From Phylloscopus collybita (taxonomy: Eukaryota; Chordata; Aves; Passeriformes; Phylloscopidae), in NCBI GenBank assembly GCA_027886175.1, contig JAJNNQ010000016.1, forward strand, positions 2,051,001 through 2,115,000: a DNA stretch of 64,000 nucleotides, read 5' to 3'. A program made the position numbers and the translations under genes. Shown in pieces: positions 13,005 through 28,000 of the stretch; the stretch's first letter is position 1, and each line of letters begins with the position of its first letter. The notes beneath the pieces are model-generated. The model did no database searches, was not told the origin of the DNA, and saw nothing but the letters and a program-made list of their open reading frames with translations.

Positions 13005-16000
13005 GTGAGTAACCTCGCTCTGTGGCTTCAGCACTTTGCAAGGGGAGCTAATTAACACGGTGGCGGGCGTGTTTCACGGCTTTAGAGTGATGACATGGCA
13101 GTGATCAGCAGCCACCAGCAATCAGGCCAGATGCTTCACCGAGTGGAAGGGAATTCCAGTTCTCCTGGGTTGAGTTGTAGGCTTTTAATTGTACAGGCTC
13201 CTTTGTTCAGATGCCGTGCAAAAGCGTGTTTGATGCTCTGCCGTGGCACTGGTGCACTCACATCTGCTGTTGTGCTCAGCACTCTGGTCAAATTAGTGAT
13301 ATTAAGTCATCACATATGTTTTCAACATTTGTATGTACTGCCTAGCAGAAAACTTGCTGCTCTGCACACACCTCGCTTGCATGAAAGATCCCATTGCTTT
13401 ACATGGGGACAACGATGCTTCTTTTCTTAGAAATAAAAGGAATATTGGAATCACTTCAGCTGCAGGATGTTGGAAAGTGATTTGACGTGTTCTCTTGAAG
13501 TTTTGACATTCAGAGACACTTTGTTAGTGTCCACTAAAGCAGCCTCCCAAATGGAGACATCTGCAGAGCATCATTCTTTAGAGGACTGCTGCTCGCACAG
13601 CAGAATGTGCTTCCAGTGATAGCAAAGGCTTGTTGCAGGGTGTTTTATTTGTTCTTTTGTGAATCATGTTAATTGCAAAGCATGATTGTGGGGACAAAGA
13701 CAGCTTGGCAACACATGCAGTTGCTTGGAAGCAATCCTGCTCCCTAAGATTCCCCCTGTTATGGAGAGGCTTAGGCCGGTGCACAGGCATAGCCATAGGT
13801 GCTTGCATTGAAAGCTCTATTTCTAACTAACTGATTGTGTTCAACAAAATTTATATAGTTTATTTATATGTAATTAAAACTCAGAACTTAATTAAGTTCT
13901 CTTTCATTGCTGCATAGACATGGAGCATCAGTGGGTATCAGGGCCTGAACCAGGCAGCTGCAGTGCATTTACTATCTCCAAATGAAACTGTGATGGGAAC
14001 ATTGATTGTAAAAGGTCTGCAGCCATGGGTATCTTCATCAAAATATCCACAGAGCAATGAGTACCTGCTTGTAAACACGCAGCAAGTTTATTTCTTCATA
14101 CCAAAGCCATCAGAAAGCAGTGGCTTCAGTGTTCTGCCCACCTGAACCAGCTTACCCTTGTAGCAGCAGAGGAAGATTTGTCTTTGATAAAATTCATAAA
14201 TTCTGCATTGTGAGGTTCTCCGAAACTCTCCAGATCTAGGAGTGTCCACTTAGCGATTGCACTGTGTAATTGCAACTTTTTTATTAACTAAGAAAATTCA
14301 GGGATGAGTCATGGGTGAGCTGTGTGACACTGGCAAGCTGTCTGTCACCCAAACACACAAACAAACAAACAAACAAAACACAACACACAACCAAACACCC
14401 AGACACCTCACCCAAACAGCTGTGCCTGAAGGAGAAACCAGCTGCACCATTTCTGCAGCCTCCTCTAAGAGGGGAGTTACCTCGTGGTCATGGGGATAAT
14501 GAGGAAAGAAATTTCTGCAGAGGAGATGGGGAAGAGGGCACAGCAGGAGCAGTGCTGTGGGAATGGCTTAAGGGATATATCAGGAAAACTGCCTGAAACT
14601 GCTGGGATGTTGGAGAGGTGAGCTCTGAAGCACTGCAGAGGAGGCAATGGGAGAGGCTGCCTGGAAACAAGAGGGAAAGGTGCTGCATGCAGAGGGATGT
14701 CATGAAGGAAAAAGCATTAAGATGTACTCTAAATATGAAAATCAGTAGATAAATAAGAATAAAAGTGATGGCTTGGATACACTTCTCAGAAACAAACTTG
14801 CCACATTGTTTCACACTTAGAGCCAACTGTGGAATCCAAAAGCCTGAAATTCTCTATGTTCCTTACATGTTTCCTTGCAACACCATTTTTCCCCTCTACC
14901 CCCAGTTCAAGAGGCATAGGTCTTGGCTGATGCACAGCTTCCCTTCTGTACCTTGTTTTTCCACAGTTAGTTGTGGGAAGCTGTAATTGATTTTCTGGGT
15001 GCAAATCTACTTAAATGTACAAAGCCATGCAAGTGTAAGAGGCAGGATTTGTGTGGAGTTTAGACTTGGCTTTTCACAGTGACCCAGGACTCCGTACTTC
15101 TCTGCTGCTGACAGATAAGAGCTATCTTGTCTCGGGTGGGAAAAATCAGCAGTGTCACAGACCGTCCTGGTGGTGTTACTGCAGCACCTCTCCAGTCATT
15201 TGTGCCCTGCATCCTCCTGCTGAGGCTGTGGGCTGTTCCTATCCAGGCTGTAAACTTTTGTTCCCTGTTGTACCTCAGAGAGAAAGGCAGGAGCTTGTTC
15301 CTGGGCTGGGGGATTGCAACTCGAGCACGGGCTGCTTCATAAAACCTCAGTTTGCCTGCCTCTCTGAGGGGTTTTGAGGTTTAATTGGTTTTGTGTCAGG
15401 TCTTACATCTTTGATGGCCAAAATGTTATCTGCCTATGCTTTCTCACAGTCTGTCTGGGAGCAGCTTGCAGTTCTTGTCACATCTGTTTTGATGGTGCGC
15501 AGGACTGGGCTGCCTGGCTTTAATCATGCATCATAGAGGGTATAAAACTGTCACATACCTTTGCTAATTATAATGTGCTCTCAAGTAATTTTGGAAGTGG
15601 CTGAGAGCCCTTCTAATGCTCAATTTAACATGCTCTAGTTTGATTTGCTTTCCATTCTTTGGGGGTGGAGGGGAAAAAAAAAAGAGATTAATACTTTTGT
15701 AGGCTTCTGTGATGCCTGGTTTTGAAGTAGAGCAACTCTGCTGTGATTTTGATATTATTTATGACAGACTTAAAGAAAAAAGAAAGAATCACATACAAGA
15801 GAGACTGCTTTTTACCCTGCTTGATGGCTAAAGGGGCGTTGTCTGGTAACATTAGACTTTCTTTGAGTTATGGGTATCTGTGTTTTACTACAGAGACTGC
15901 TTAATGGGATGCTCTGTGATCTTCTCCAAAGTCTTATTTATCATAACCTATCATAGCTGCTAGGAACACTCCATTGACCTGGTTCTAGCTGTGTTAAGTA

Positions 16001-19000
16001 CTGTAGAGGTACAGAACAAAAACCAGTTGCCTGCATTTCTGCATCTTTAGCAATGACCCTGTAGCTGTCCTTGCCTGGCACCAGGTATTTTGAGCACTTG
16101 GCCAGGACAGTTTCCCCGTTGCTCTCCTCTTTTCTCTCTGAGCCAAAACACTTGTGTGTCATGATCTGCAGCTTTTGTTGTTTTATAAATACCCCTCATA
16201 GTATCCATATACCATCTGTACCATCTGTGTGTAACTACTACGGGTGCAATAGGTATCTAAGGCGTGCTTTGGTTTGATGCCAGTGAGATTGCCCACAGGT
16301 TTTTCCTGCTCCCAGCTTTTTTTTTTTTTGCACAGGTCTGAAAATGTCTATGTTTTCTTTTAATTGCTTCAAAAGGCAAATGCCCAGAAAAAAAAACTCT
16401 ATTAGAATTTAGGGGTGGCAAAAAATAAAAAAAAAATTTAAAAAAAATTAAGCCGTTCAAAAAAAAATCCTGGTGCTTGCTTCAGATTCTCTCTGATATA
16501 AATTGGGTAGCTGCACAGTCCCTAGGGGCTGCCACTTTAATTCCAGCAGGAAATGTGACTTGATGACTTGTATGAAGACAGGAAGATCAGAGCTTCAGCT
16601 AACGGCAGCGGCCGCAGCAGGAGCCTTCTGCAGCTGTTTTTAAGTAAGAAGTGATGGTGTGACATGGATGTGTACACTCAACTAAAATATTCCAGCAAAG
16701 CTCCCGCTGTTCAGCTTTTCTTTGGGTGAAACTCATTCCTCGATGTTCTGTTACTGCACTTTTGCTGTTTTTCTAATGTGGTGGCATAAAAAGTTTCAGT
16801 AACTTTATCCTATTTGTTATCAGGAGGCATTTTGTATGCTGCTACTTTGTCTCAAAAAAACCCATCTTTGCAGCTTTTTCTGTATGTTTTACTTTTTCAA
16901 TATGTGCAAAGGCCAGAATGTGAGGAGGAAGAAAAACAGTATCTCTTGATGCCTTTTTTTTTTTTTTTTTTCCCCTATGCCCCATGAGATTCTTTTCTTT
17001 TTTCACACCTCAGGGGATTGGTCCATCAGTACAGCTGAACACTCTCTTATTGACTTCTGTGCCACCAGAGGGGATTTACTTCCTTAGGAACCTCAGTTGT
17101 TTTTTTCTTGTTATTTCTTCCCTAATGCATTGGAATTTTTTTCTTCACAAGGGGATCATTGGTTTTGCACTCACCTTCCTCTGGGATCCCTAAACTACCC
17201 TTGGAGTCTTTGGCTTGTAGTTTGCACCTGGTTTGTTCTAACAGGGATAATAAGAGGATATTCCTTAACTCCTCTTCCCTTCCCCACAATTGTTTAAATT
17301 ATTTCTTTCCTATCCTTAGTGGTGGCATTGAGAAACACTCCCAGTATGGCATCTGAAGAGCTGTATTTCCTACTTGCTGAGCTGCCACTCAAGAGCACGG
17401 TGTCTGTTCTGTGTATTTTCTAACACTTGTTCTGTAATCACTTATTTGAGCTTTCATCAGAAAGAGAGAGAGAATCTGAAATCTTCTAACCTGCTGAGGA
17501 ACAATACCTGTTTCTGAGGACTGTGTTTAATAGCCCTGGGTATTTTGCTTCTTCCTTCTGCTTTGTCACTTCAGTCCAGCCTTGTCCTTTATTCTGTGTG
17601 GACTGTGTCCTTACAGGTACTTTGGGGCTTACCCCAGGTCTCATATTTTGGTGAAAGAGACCTCAGTAAAATGCTTAACATCTTGAAATCACCCTTGTGC
17701 ATGTGTCTACCTGAGCTGTGTCCTTCCAGAAGTGCTGTTTGTCAGACTGGTCTGGGGGATAAAGTGGCAGGTCAACAGGAAGAGCTGGCAAACCAGTGCT
17801 GAGATTTCAGTCTCATGGATCCTGTGTGAGCCAGGCTGTGGGAAGAGCTAAGCCAAGGTACTGAGACTGAGCTGAATGAATTCACCACTTCAGTCCATGC
17901 CTTAACCTCTGGGGCAGCCAGCCTAAGCTCAGCCACAGCAGAGCTGGTGCCCAACACTTTTGGGGGAAGAGTTTTAACAGCCAAGGTGTTAAAACTGCTC
18001 CTGCAGTTCTGCCGGTGACCTTGGTTATAACAACTGCTTCCAGGGCCCGGCCACAAAGCACCTCACTAACTCAGAATCATATTCATGAATGCCAAGGGAA
18101 TATCAACAAGATCAGCATTATTTACAGTCTGACTTTTAACAAGTGCTGCCTTGCATACATCATGGATATTGGAGGATGGCCTCTGGAATCAGCCCGGTTC
18201 TGTCGGTGCAGGAGATACCGTGAGGGGGCAAGGGAGATGAAGTGGCTACATTGCTCATCTTGAATCTAATTTTAATATTTATTATAGTAATAGCCAAGCC
18301 ATGCAAGGTGAGCCTTTTAAAGGGTAAAAAGTGAAAATGAAGCAGCTGGCAGGTGTTGGCAAAGGAAGGATGAGATTACAGCGGTAAAATAACACGGTCA
18401 TTCAGAGATTAATGAGAAGCGCAGTGGAATAAAATTATAGAGTAGAAATATAAGTAAAGCTAAGTAAATGTCTTTGATTCTCAGATGGATAAAATGAATC
18501 TTTAAAGAAGAATTTGAAGAGAAGTTGGTAGCATGTTCTGGAAGTGCTATTCCATGGATGTGGTGGAGAATGAGGACTGAAAACGGTGGAAGAAAAAGAG
18601 GAAAAGCTGTGCTGTTATTGTCAGGGCAGATGGATGAGAGACAAACAGATTGGATTGCTGGGGAGAGGGAGTTATGCAAAACATTGACAGGGAGGAATAG
18701 GTGGCTAAACTTCAAAGGAGGAATAGAGAACAGGCAGCAAAGGGTCTTGGAGACAGCAGTGATGTCATCATGCCAGTGTCAGAGCATGAAATATGAAAGG
18801 GACAGCTGTATTTATAACTTCTTCATGTTGCAAACCAAGTACTCTGGAGAGGAGGAAGAAAGCAATGATGAAAAAAGAAACTGAGAAGGCAAGGGAAAAT
18901 ATCTTCTCCTTTCAAGGAAGAAGGCAAAGAGCCATGGAGAGAGACAGATGGGGTGTGGAAGTTCACCCGATGTGAAACCTTTGCCCTCACTTCTGAGGCT

Positions 19001-22000
19001 TGCAGTGATGCTCCAAAACACTGGTGCAGGATTTTTGCTCCAGCACAGTTGGTTTTGCAGGCCCCTTCCCAGCACCCCATCCAAGTTCAGAATCCGATGT
19101 TTAGTCCAGGGGTGAATATTGGAGATCTGAAGTCTCATTTTTGGAGCCTTTTAGCCTCAGTGGGCTTGATAAACAGCTGGGATGGCTGCTGGCCAGCTGC
19201 TAGGCCACTGAGATAATGTGGTGTGTCATGTCAGTCTCTGCTCTAAGTCACCTATGCTTTTACTTTTTCTCCCATTTTACTTTTGAGCCTTCCTTAGTTT
19301 CTTTCTGGCTCAACCAATGTAGTGGTTTAAACTTTAGGGGGAAAAGAAGATGAAAGACCTGTTCTGAAACAAATCCCCAAAGGGACTTCTTTAGGACCTA
19401 TTTATCTGTAAAAACTTGGGTTTATCCATGGTCTCCGGAAACTTTACAATGTGTGGGGCTGCTTCTAAGAAATGAATTTGCTAAGCTTATTTGCTTCAAG
19501 GCATCCCCACGCTAGGTATTTTGTGCCTCACAGGGGACTCTTTTCTTTGACATTAAGTGTATTTTTCTATGAGCAGCAAGGCACATAAGGGTTTGTTTCA
19601 TATGGATTTGTGCTGTAGTACACGCATGTGTCCTATTTCCCCATCATCATCAAGACAATAACTCCAGCTTCTTCCCCACAGTGCTCATCATCACTGGAAT
19701 ACCCTAAGGTCCTCTCTGCAGCCCCCAAACAATCAGAAGTGCTTGTGGCACAGCAATACTGTTGTCTTTCCTTGTGGCAATGAATTGGGAGCATGCTTTC
19801 TGTTGATGGGCACTAGGAATGAACAATGCAGCATTAAGCTGGCTTCACTTGTTCTTCAAGGATCCAGGAATGAATAGTAAGTAATGATCCTCTTCCAGTC
19901 TGAATGTGGAGCGGTAAGCCCCATTCCTTTTTGCTCCTTCAGAATATAGGAGATGTATTTGGCTCTTTTGTAAGTTAATCAGCTCCAGTTCCCAAGGAGC
20001 TTCTCCTCAAAAAGAATCAAATAACAGTAGCAGAAAGAAAAAAAAAAAAAAAGCATGTGGATTAAAATTGGCAAGTACACATTGAAGCCTGGCTAGATGC
20101 AGGTGAAGGTCATTGATGGGAGAAGTGAATTGTCATTGCAGAAAAACCAAAACCCTTGCTGTTCAATCACAGGGTGAAATTTGGGCTGTAGGTGCATTCG
20201 TTTATGCCGGACCATGAGAAGACTGTGTTCATCCCTCCTGAGATAGACAGTACTTGATCTTCATTTAATCACGTCCAGAGTGGTTTCTTCTTGAGGCATA
20301 CCCTGTGTGGTTGGTTGTCGAGGTCACACAGAACCAGGACACTAAGAAAAAAACCTCAGTGCTTTAAAAGTCAAAAGCGTGCACGTGAAAAGCAGCGTGT
20401 GGCGACAGCGGGGAGTGCAGCAGCCCTTCTCACTCTGCGTTTGTCTGTGTGGCCATCAGCATCCCTCCCTGCTCTGCTCCAGCTCAGAGCAGTGTGTGCT
20501 GGCTGTGTACCTGAAGTGTCCCCTCAGCAGAACCCCTCAGAGCAGTAACCAGCAGCCTGCATCCTGCCAGGCCTCTCACCCCCCACCAGTGCTACCCAAA
20601 CCCCCCCAGCCCAGTCATCTTCCCCAAAGGAACTTGTTCATTCCTTTTTGAGCACTCAGATATCTCTCTCTCTCTCTCTCTTATTTTTTTTTCCCCCCCT
20701 ATCAAACAACCTGTAACTAGTTCTTGGGTTAGTTAATGGTTCTGACACTGGTTCTTTTTGTTTTGCGTTTTGATCCTTCAAGAGATTGCCCTTTGTTATT
20801 CAAAGCTCAAGGTACTTGACACAGAAGCAATGCAGAAGCCCCCCGGGCTTCAAACGCTGTCCTGGCTGTGTGATCGTTATGCCTCTGAGCAATTCCCATC
20901 CTCAGTGTCTGATAAGCCTTGGGGAAGAAATAGGAAGGGAAAAGAATGCAGCACTCGGAATTCCTGAGGGGTGCTGGGAGGCATCCATCCATGTGAGGAC
21001 TGGAGGACGTTCACCTGCTGACCAGGGCTTTTCAGACTGAGCATTTCACGCTGCCAGGGGACCCTCCCGCTGCCAGGGGACCCTCCCGCCTTTGACTTTC
21101 TTTACAAGGCTGACAAAAATCTGGCTTCCAATCTGTCTGTTAGGGGAAAAGGTATCTTGCTTTGCTAAGTTGTTTGCAGGAATGTCCAGGTCGGATGGTT
21201 TTGTGTTCAGGCCCAGGAATTCCTTTTTGAGCTCTAAAACTGACCCTAGGAACCGCTAGGATTTATTGGATTTATTGTACTGCTGTGTGGAGAACCCAGG
21301 TTCTTTGTTTTTGTGTCACATCCAGAAAGTGGCATAATTTACTGATGCAGTTAAGTCCGTTGGTGTCATGCAGCCTGCTGCTGTGCCTGTAAAATCTCCA
21401 CTTTGGCATCAGCATGGCTTAATCTTCTCTTGGTGATCTTAAGCTTCACCAGGGGACCAGCTGTGCTCCACAAGTCAGAGCATTGTTCCTTCAGTGTTAC
21501 TCTGCACCTCTGTTTCGTGCACCAGCACCAGAACCTATCATGAAAACATCTCTTTGCCATTATCTTCCCATCCTTTAGTACCAGTGTTTGTCCTGTGCCT
21601 TTAGCACATCCTGGTGTTGGCTCTGAGACTCAGGACCTCTCTTCTGCCTCAGGACCTCCATTCTGCCTTGGCCACTGGTCTCTGTCACTCACTTTCTGAT
21701 TTTGAGCATGACAGAATTCTCTACGTCAGCGTCTTGGGAGATTCTTGTCTCCTGTTCTGAACATGCTCCAAGGGAAAAATTCATATTCCCAGTCTAGCTG
21801 TGGTGGTAGATCTCGTTGGATAGGGAAGTGTTGGGCTCCAGCTCTCCTCAGCTCTCCAAGCCTATTCATTAGCATGCCAGGGAATTAATTGCTTAATGAA
21901 AGCCATTTTTCCTGGCCTTCCCCAGCCAAGATCAATGTCATCACGTGGCAGGAGATGACCTACACTTAGACACTTCTGTGTTCTTGTTACAATCACAGCT

Positions 22001-25000
22001 TGACAGCAAAGCTTTTTAGGTGCAATAGGCATTTTCAGTTCTATTGTTAATTTATCATAGGTGATGGTGGGAGGTAACTTCTTCCCTTGGTCCTTTGCAC
22101 CTCAGACATAAAATGTGATGGCATCAGAACTGGAACCACCCTGTTCTAGTACCTTCTGTGCTTCCCTAGCTGGGGAAAGCTTTCATAAGTACTGTTGCCT
22201 CTTTCTTGGGCTCACTTGGCTCATCAGATTCCTCAAGGCAGGAAAAGAGTAGCTGACCTTTCTGGGGACACTCAGCTTGTCTCCTCTTTGGTTGCTGAGC
22301 TGTTCAGTACAACCCCCACCAAAGAAGCAGAAACCTTACTTCTTGACAGACATTGGAGTTTTCTTCCCATTCAGACAGGCAGGATGGCTGACCAACCCTC
22401 TCACCAGGAGTTTTCTGGAAGTTCCTGTGTATTTCCAGATGCACAGTATTTTACAATTTCGTATCTCAAGGAACTGAGGTCTCTGTTTTCAAGCCTTCCT
22501 CCATGCTGGAGCTGTAGTGCGAGTTTCAACACGATGGTTGAAAATGCATGTCAGTGACTGATTACAGAGCTGTTCTCCTCTTGGAGTTTAAAGCTACCCT
22601 TGCTGCTTTCAGGGGCTGTATATCACATTGAATGCAACTGATTTGTTACTACACCCTTTGACTGATGGTTTCAGGGTAGTACCCTAAAGGTAAAGTTGAA
22701 TAAGCTGTGAAGTGCAGGGTATCTGTGGGCTTAGTGCTGTCAGCAGAGCTGGGCAGGTGTGTTTAAACACACCTTTGGTGTGAACATGGTCACCCTGCAT
22801 CAAACATGCCCATGGAAAATTGCATCATTGCTCTTAATTTATTGTATTTATGCAGATGTAATTAAAGGGCAAGATGGTTTTTAAAACTGTCTCAGATTCT
22901 CTTCGTTCTATGCCTTCAAGGTAAATAATTTTTTCTGTTCATCTAATGCTACATTAATTCATGTTTTCACAAATTATATGTAGCAATACAGTTAGCTCAA
23001 CAGAGTGATGTTTCATGATTTTTTAGCAGAATTCTTTTCCCCGTTTTAATCCAGTTATCCAACTCATTGATTTGTCGTTATCGGTTTCCACTCAAATTGC
23101 AGCATCAGTAGTGGGGGAGGGAACTCCTGCTTCTCTGTCCAAAACCCTGCATGTATTGAGAGCACAAGTCACCCCTCGATGGAGATTGTGCCGTGACTCA
23201 CTGAGTTTGAAGGAGGGGTTGAGCTAGCATTGAAAGACAAATTTTGTTTTAGTCCCGTTAACATTCACTGGATCCGACTGGGCAGTGTATGTATCCTCCT
23301 GCTTACCCCCTTTGCCCCCAGGATTTTCCCTTCCTGTGGTACCATGTACCTTCAAATGCTGTTTGGGATGTTCCTGGCTGCTCTGGTTTCATTGATAACT
23401 CATATTCCTATTTCTTCCTTTCCCTAATCAAGCAACAAAAACACAGAAGCAGCCCTTGCTCCTACCTAGGAAACATATGCAAGCCCCTGCACCCAGCATG
23501 CATCTAGTTAACAATATGTGTCTTACTCATCCTCCAAGAGCTGCATAATCCACCAGGCTTGGCAAACCCAACCCCTTTTCCCTCCAATGTTTCACATCTT
23601 CGCACCAATCGCTTTCTTTCCCTGGCTCCCTTGGCCGTGCAGGCTGCTGGTCCCTTGGGATGGGGAGATGGATGCTGGGCATCTGCTCACTCCTTCCTCG
23701 CTTTGTGGTGGGGAGGGTGAGGGAGAAAACAGCCAGGCAGAGAAGGGCAGTGAGGAGCAGCTGGGCATAGGTGAAAGGAGGGCCATCAGTGCCTTCAGGA
23801 TGTGTTTCCTTCACATAAAATTACTTTCACCTTCTCACACGGAAGGAGAAACAGCAATATGCCTCTTTATTGCCTCCCTGTACTTTGAGGTGTCAGAGGC
23901 AGGGCCAGGGCACAGAAACACTTGTGGCCCCTCCTGCTGGTCCTGGGGATGGGGATGAAAACAGAGCAGCCCTGGCTCACAGAAGGGTGCTTGGGGCTCC
24001 TACAAGCAGGGAGAGGGAATATGACAGGACAGTTCAAAGTAACAGGTATGTGTGATTTCTCCTGCCAGTGCTGCCTTTCTCTCACACAGCCCAATTAACA
24101 GGGGTCACAGAGCACTGATTAGCTGCCTTGGCGTTTTGTGAACATAAAGCAGTGAAAAATCCAGGGTGAATGGGGGAAAAAAGATCAAATAGACACTTAT
24201 CTCAGCAGTCCTGCCTGTCCCTGGCATTTGCCAGCCTAAGGAAAGAGCCTTTCCAGAAGAGACCGATGCAGGACAGTGCTGTATCTGTGCTGATATCTCT
24301 GCTGCTTTTCTGCCTTTTCTCAGCAAAACAACAAACAAGGCACCCCCAGCAGCTGTGTGGTTTGTAGGATTGTTGCTAGATAAGAGCCAAATCACTGGAG
24401 AAGCGTGGGCCACAGGCAGCTGGGGAAGATCAGAGCGTGCCCTTTTGCCACACTGCTGTGTGAGATGGCTTCAGTTCCTCCTCTGAGGAGGACTCTGAGG
24501 AGTGGACTCACTGCCTCCTGTCCTTGGTCTGAGGGAAAAGGGCTGGGAGGCAGCACATACCAGCTCAGGGGAGGTAAAAGGGCACCTCCATCTAGTTTAA
24601 GATTTGCTGAGCGTGGCCTAGTAATGCTAAGGAGCCCAAGCTGGAAACTTCCACGGTTGCTCAGGTTGTGGTTGGGGTGAGAAATCTGGAGAAGCAGACC
24701 TGGAATGTTCCTGAAGGGTGGGCAGCTGTGGTCACCTCGTGCCTTCCCCTCTCTCCCTTCATACCCCCCCCCCCCCTCTTTTTGGGGGTAGCAGAGCAAC
24801 GCTCCCACTTCAGCTGTCATACCCAGGTTAAGTGGCTGCACTTGCTTCTGTCAAGCCAGCACATGCTCCTGTGGTGTGATCCCTTATTAGAGCAGACAGC
24901 CCACATCAGCTCTCCATTCTCCCTGCCTCCCCAGAGACACTGCCTCGCTCCAGAGCTGTTCCTATTCTGCTTCTCTGTGGGATGCAGCATGTCTGCCAGC

Positions 25001-28000
25001 TCCCCTTCCAGCTTCCCCAGGTTTGGCTGCATGGAAGATGGCTCAGGGGGAGATGGAGGAAGACAAGGAGTAGGAGTGTTCTTATAGCTGTTGACAGCCA
25101 TGAGTTTTCATAGATGATTTTTCCCCCTTTCCTGAAGAATGACATTCTAGGAGTTCAGGTGGGAAGTCCACCATGTAAGTCCAACCACGTAAATTAGATC
25201 CAACCATGTAAATTAGATTTCTGTAGCAGGATCGTACTGCTGGTGAACCTCCTGTCCTAGCTTAGTGTTACTGTGTTGGAGGAAAGGTCCAGAACCCTGA
25301 TGTCTTCTCCTCAGGATATCCTCGAGGTGATCTCTGGTCTCTGCCACATCTGAGTTCTGGAAGTGAGTTATGGGATGGACAAATGAGGGGCAAGGAACAG
25401 GAATTGCTCAGGTGCTGAAACCTGCTGTCCTTTACTTTTCTGGAAGACATGGGTGTATCTTTCATGGATGTGGAAGCCTCCAGTTGCTGACATTTCAGAC
25501 TGCCAAATCCAGGAGTTAGGCCAGACTGTTTTAGGGAAGAGCTGCTGCTACTTAACATTTGCTAACTAGGTAATCTTTTGTCCTTCTGTTTTGAAACAAA
25601 ACAATGGTTCTAATGTAGAAAGATTGTATTCCCATGTTCAGCAGTGGTGAAGACAAATGTCCTTATGTGTAGAGCCCAGTGCCATCCACCTGCTTAACTC
25701 TTCAGATGTCTTTCTCTTCCCTTACCTGATGGCCATGCAGGCAAGCCACAGAATTCCTGAGGTTTGGACAATGTCTGTGTTCAAAAAACTAGTTCTAGCT
25801 TGCCATGGAGGACAAAAGGCAGACCTGTGCATGCCCTGTGATGGTCTTGTGCTCCAGCAGTCTCTGCTGTCTTTACAACTCTGGGAGAGAAACTTCACTC
25901 TGGAGGTCTGATCCATGTAATTTGAATTATTTCCCGCCCCCCTACTTTGTGATCTCGTTCAGGGTTCATTAATGTCAGCTGTACTCTTGTTCACAGTCAC
26001 TAGTTCACAGTCACTAGTAGGCCAGCAGGTTTTCTCCAGGTGTGATTCAAAACAGGCTCTGAAAAGCAGGATGTGTCTGAGTTTTTGTTTCCTTCATCAC
26101 AAGAGCTCTGCCAGGGTTAAACCTTGCTGAGGTCTGTCACAAGTGTGGAGTTACTGCTCCCTCTAGACTGTCCTTGGCTGGAATTTTTAAAGTCTGTCCC
26201 CATCAGTGGTGCAGCTAGTGGCTCTGCTGAATGTGGCTGCTAAAGCCTAAGGTCATGATTCCTGAATCTCCAGCTTCTTGGTCCTTTTGCTGTGCTGCAG
26301 GGAGGTGTTCAGAGCAGAGACCTTCCAGGGTGCTCCTTGCCCTTGGGCCTCAGGCAGTTTGGGCACCCTGATGAGGAGGTTGGCCCGTGGTCTGAGCAAT
26401 ATGTTGGCTCCCTGTTGGCCTGGGCTCCTTCTGAGCCAGCTGCACACACAAGGCTTGGAAGGGTTCCTCTCCAACCCTCTTCTCCCCCTGAAGGATGGGC
26501 TTGTAGCTCTTTCCCCCTACATCATACTTGACTTAGTTTCTCAGTAGGGTAAATTGAAGGTGAAGTACAAGCTGGTCCATAAAGCTTCCTCCCCCACCTC
26601 AGATAAGAAAGCTCATTAATACAGTAAAAAAAAAGGTCTCCATTGTTACATGAGAGCTCAAGGTCAGGCTGGTAGTAGTAACTCATATTGCTTCTAAGGT
26701 CAGCCTAAGCTTTCTCTTTCTGACAAGCCACGATAGATTGATCATGGGGGCCCTTACATTATTTTTTTTTCTTCTGAAATAGGCTTTGCTTCTCCTGACC
26801 CTCTTAATGATGTTTGACTGAGGTCATCCCAGCAAACCCTGAATCCTTCCCATTACCTTCCAGAGGGCTTGCCTTTGTGCCAAAGCATTGTATGCTTGTT
26901 AAGAATTAAGCTTTCCTGATCGCTGCTGTAGCAAAGAAGCTGTCTTCATTGGAGAGGCGAGAAATATCTTGAATGCCATCTGTCAGTTAATGCTCTCATT
27001 AACACCTGAGTGACTCCCAACACCAAGCTGGTGCCTTTTTGCCAATTCAGAACTTAAAAGGTGCCAGCCCATAAGGTGAAATATCTTCAGTCCATAAAAT
27101 TAATTCCATTATAAAAACGTCTGTTCTGATAAGACCTGGATTTTTGTTGTTGTCTCTTTTCACTAGAGAGATCACAGAGGCAAAGCCAGTTCTCTTGTGT
27201 GCTGTGAATTAGATGCCCAAGAAGTCTTTTTTCATTTAGTACTGAGAACCTCCTAAAAGCAACACTTGTGCTGGGTGACTGAATCTGAGTCTTTTTCAGC
27301 TTTTTAAAGCCTTCACAAGTATCACCTCTATTATTTCCCTTACTGGCTAACTCTGTAATAGGAACTTCAAGAGTAATTACATTTATGTTTAAATGGTCTT
27401 TGGTGGAAAGGCTGACCTCTCCCAGTCTGGTTTTCCATGTTCCTCCCACATACAACTCTTGGACAGGAATTGGAAGAGGTCTGTTGTTGTCCCTGCTCTC
27501 TGTCATCCTCTGGTTTTCAGGGTTCTTGGTGTTAATCTCAAGAACAATATACTGTCTGGGATTAGATGCAGGTCAGACTTGCCTTTTTCCCAGCAGTTTT
27601 AGCTCAAGAGCATGCCAGTATTTACTCTTCCATTGCATTTTGTAAATTAAATGAAACAAGAGACTTAAAACACTGTCAACATGATAGATATTCTAGCTAG
27701 TGGGTCCAGGCAATTATTTGGCATCTAAACTTTCTGAAGGCTTATTTGTGTGTGCCAGCAGTGTCCAAACATCGTTGGTAAATTTTTGTCTCTGATATTT
27801 CAACTCCTTACCCAAATGTTGCCTTTACTCCAATATTTGCTCCCATGGGATCAAAGGTTTTGTGAGGGGTGGGTTTTAGGGTTTTTGGGTTTTTTTTTTT
27901 GAGAGATGTGTGGGGGGGGAGGGCTTGTAAAAAAATTGGCAGCAGTAGACCAGTTAGGGCAATGTGCTGTGACAGTAATTCCACACTTGGGCCATGGCAT

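Noticed and set aside
27880..27925. Telomere-like ttagggtttttggg tract
   Set aside because: Only one imperfect unit next to T and G homopolymers; no tandem TTAGGG array.
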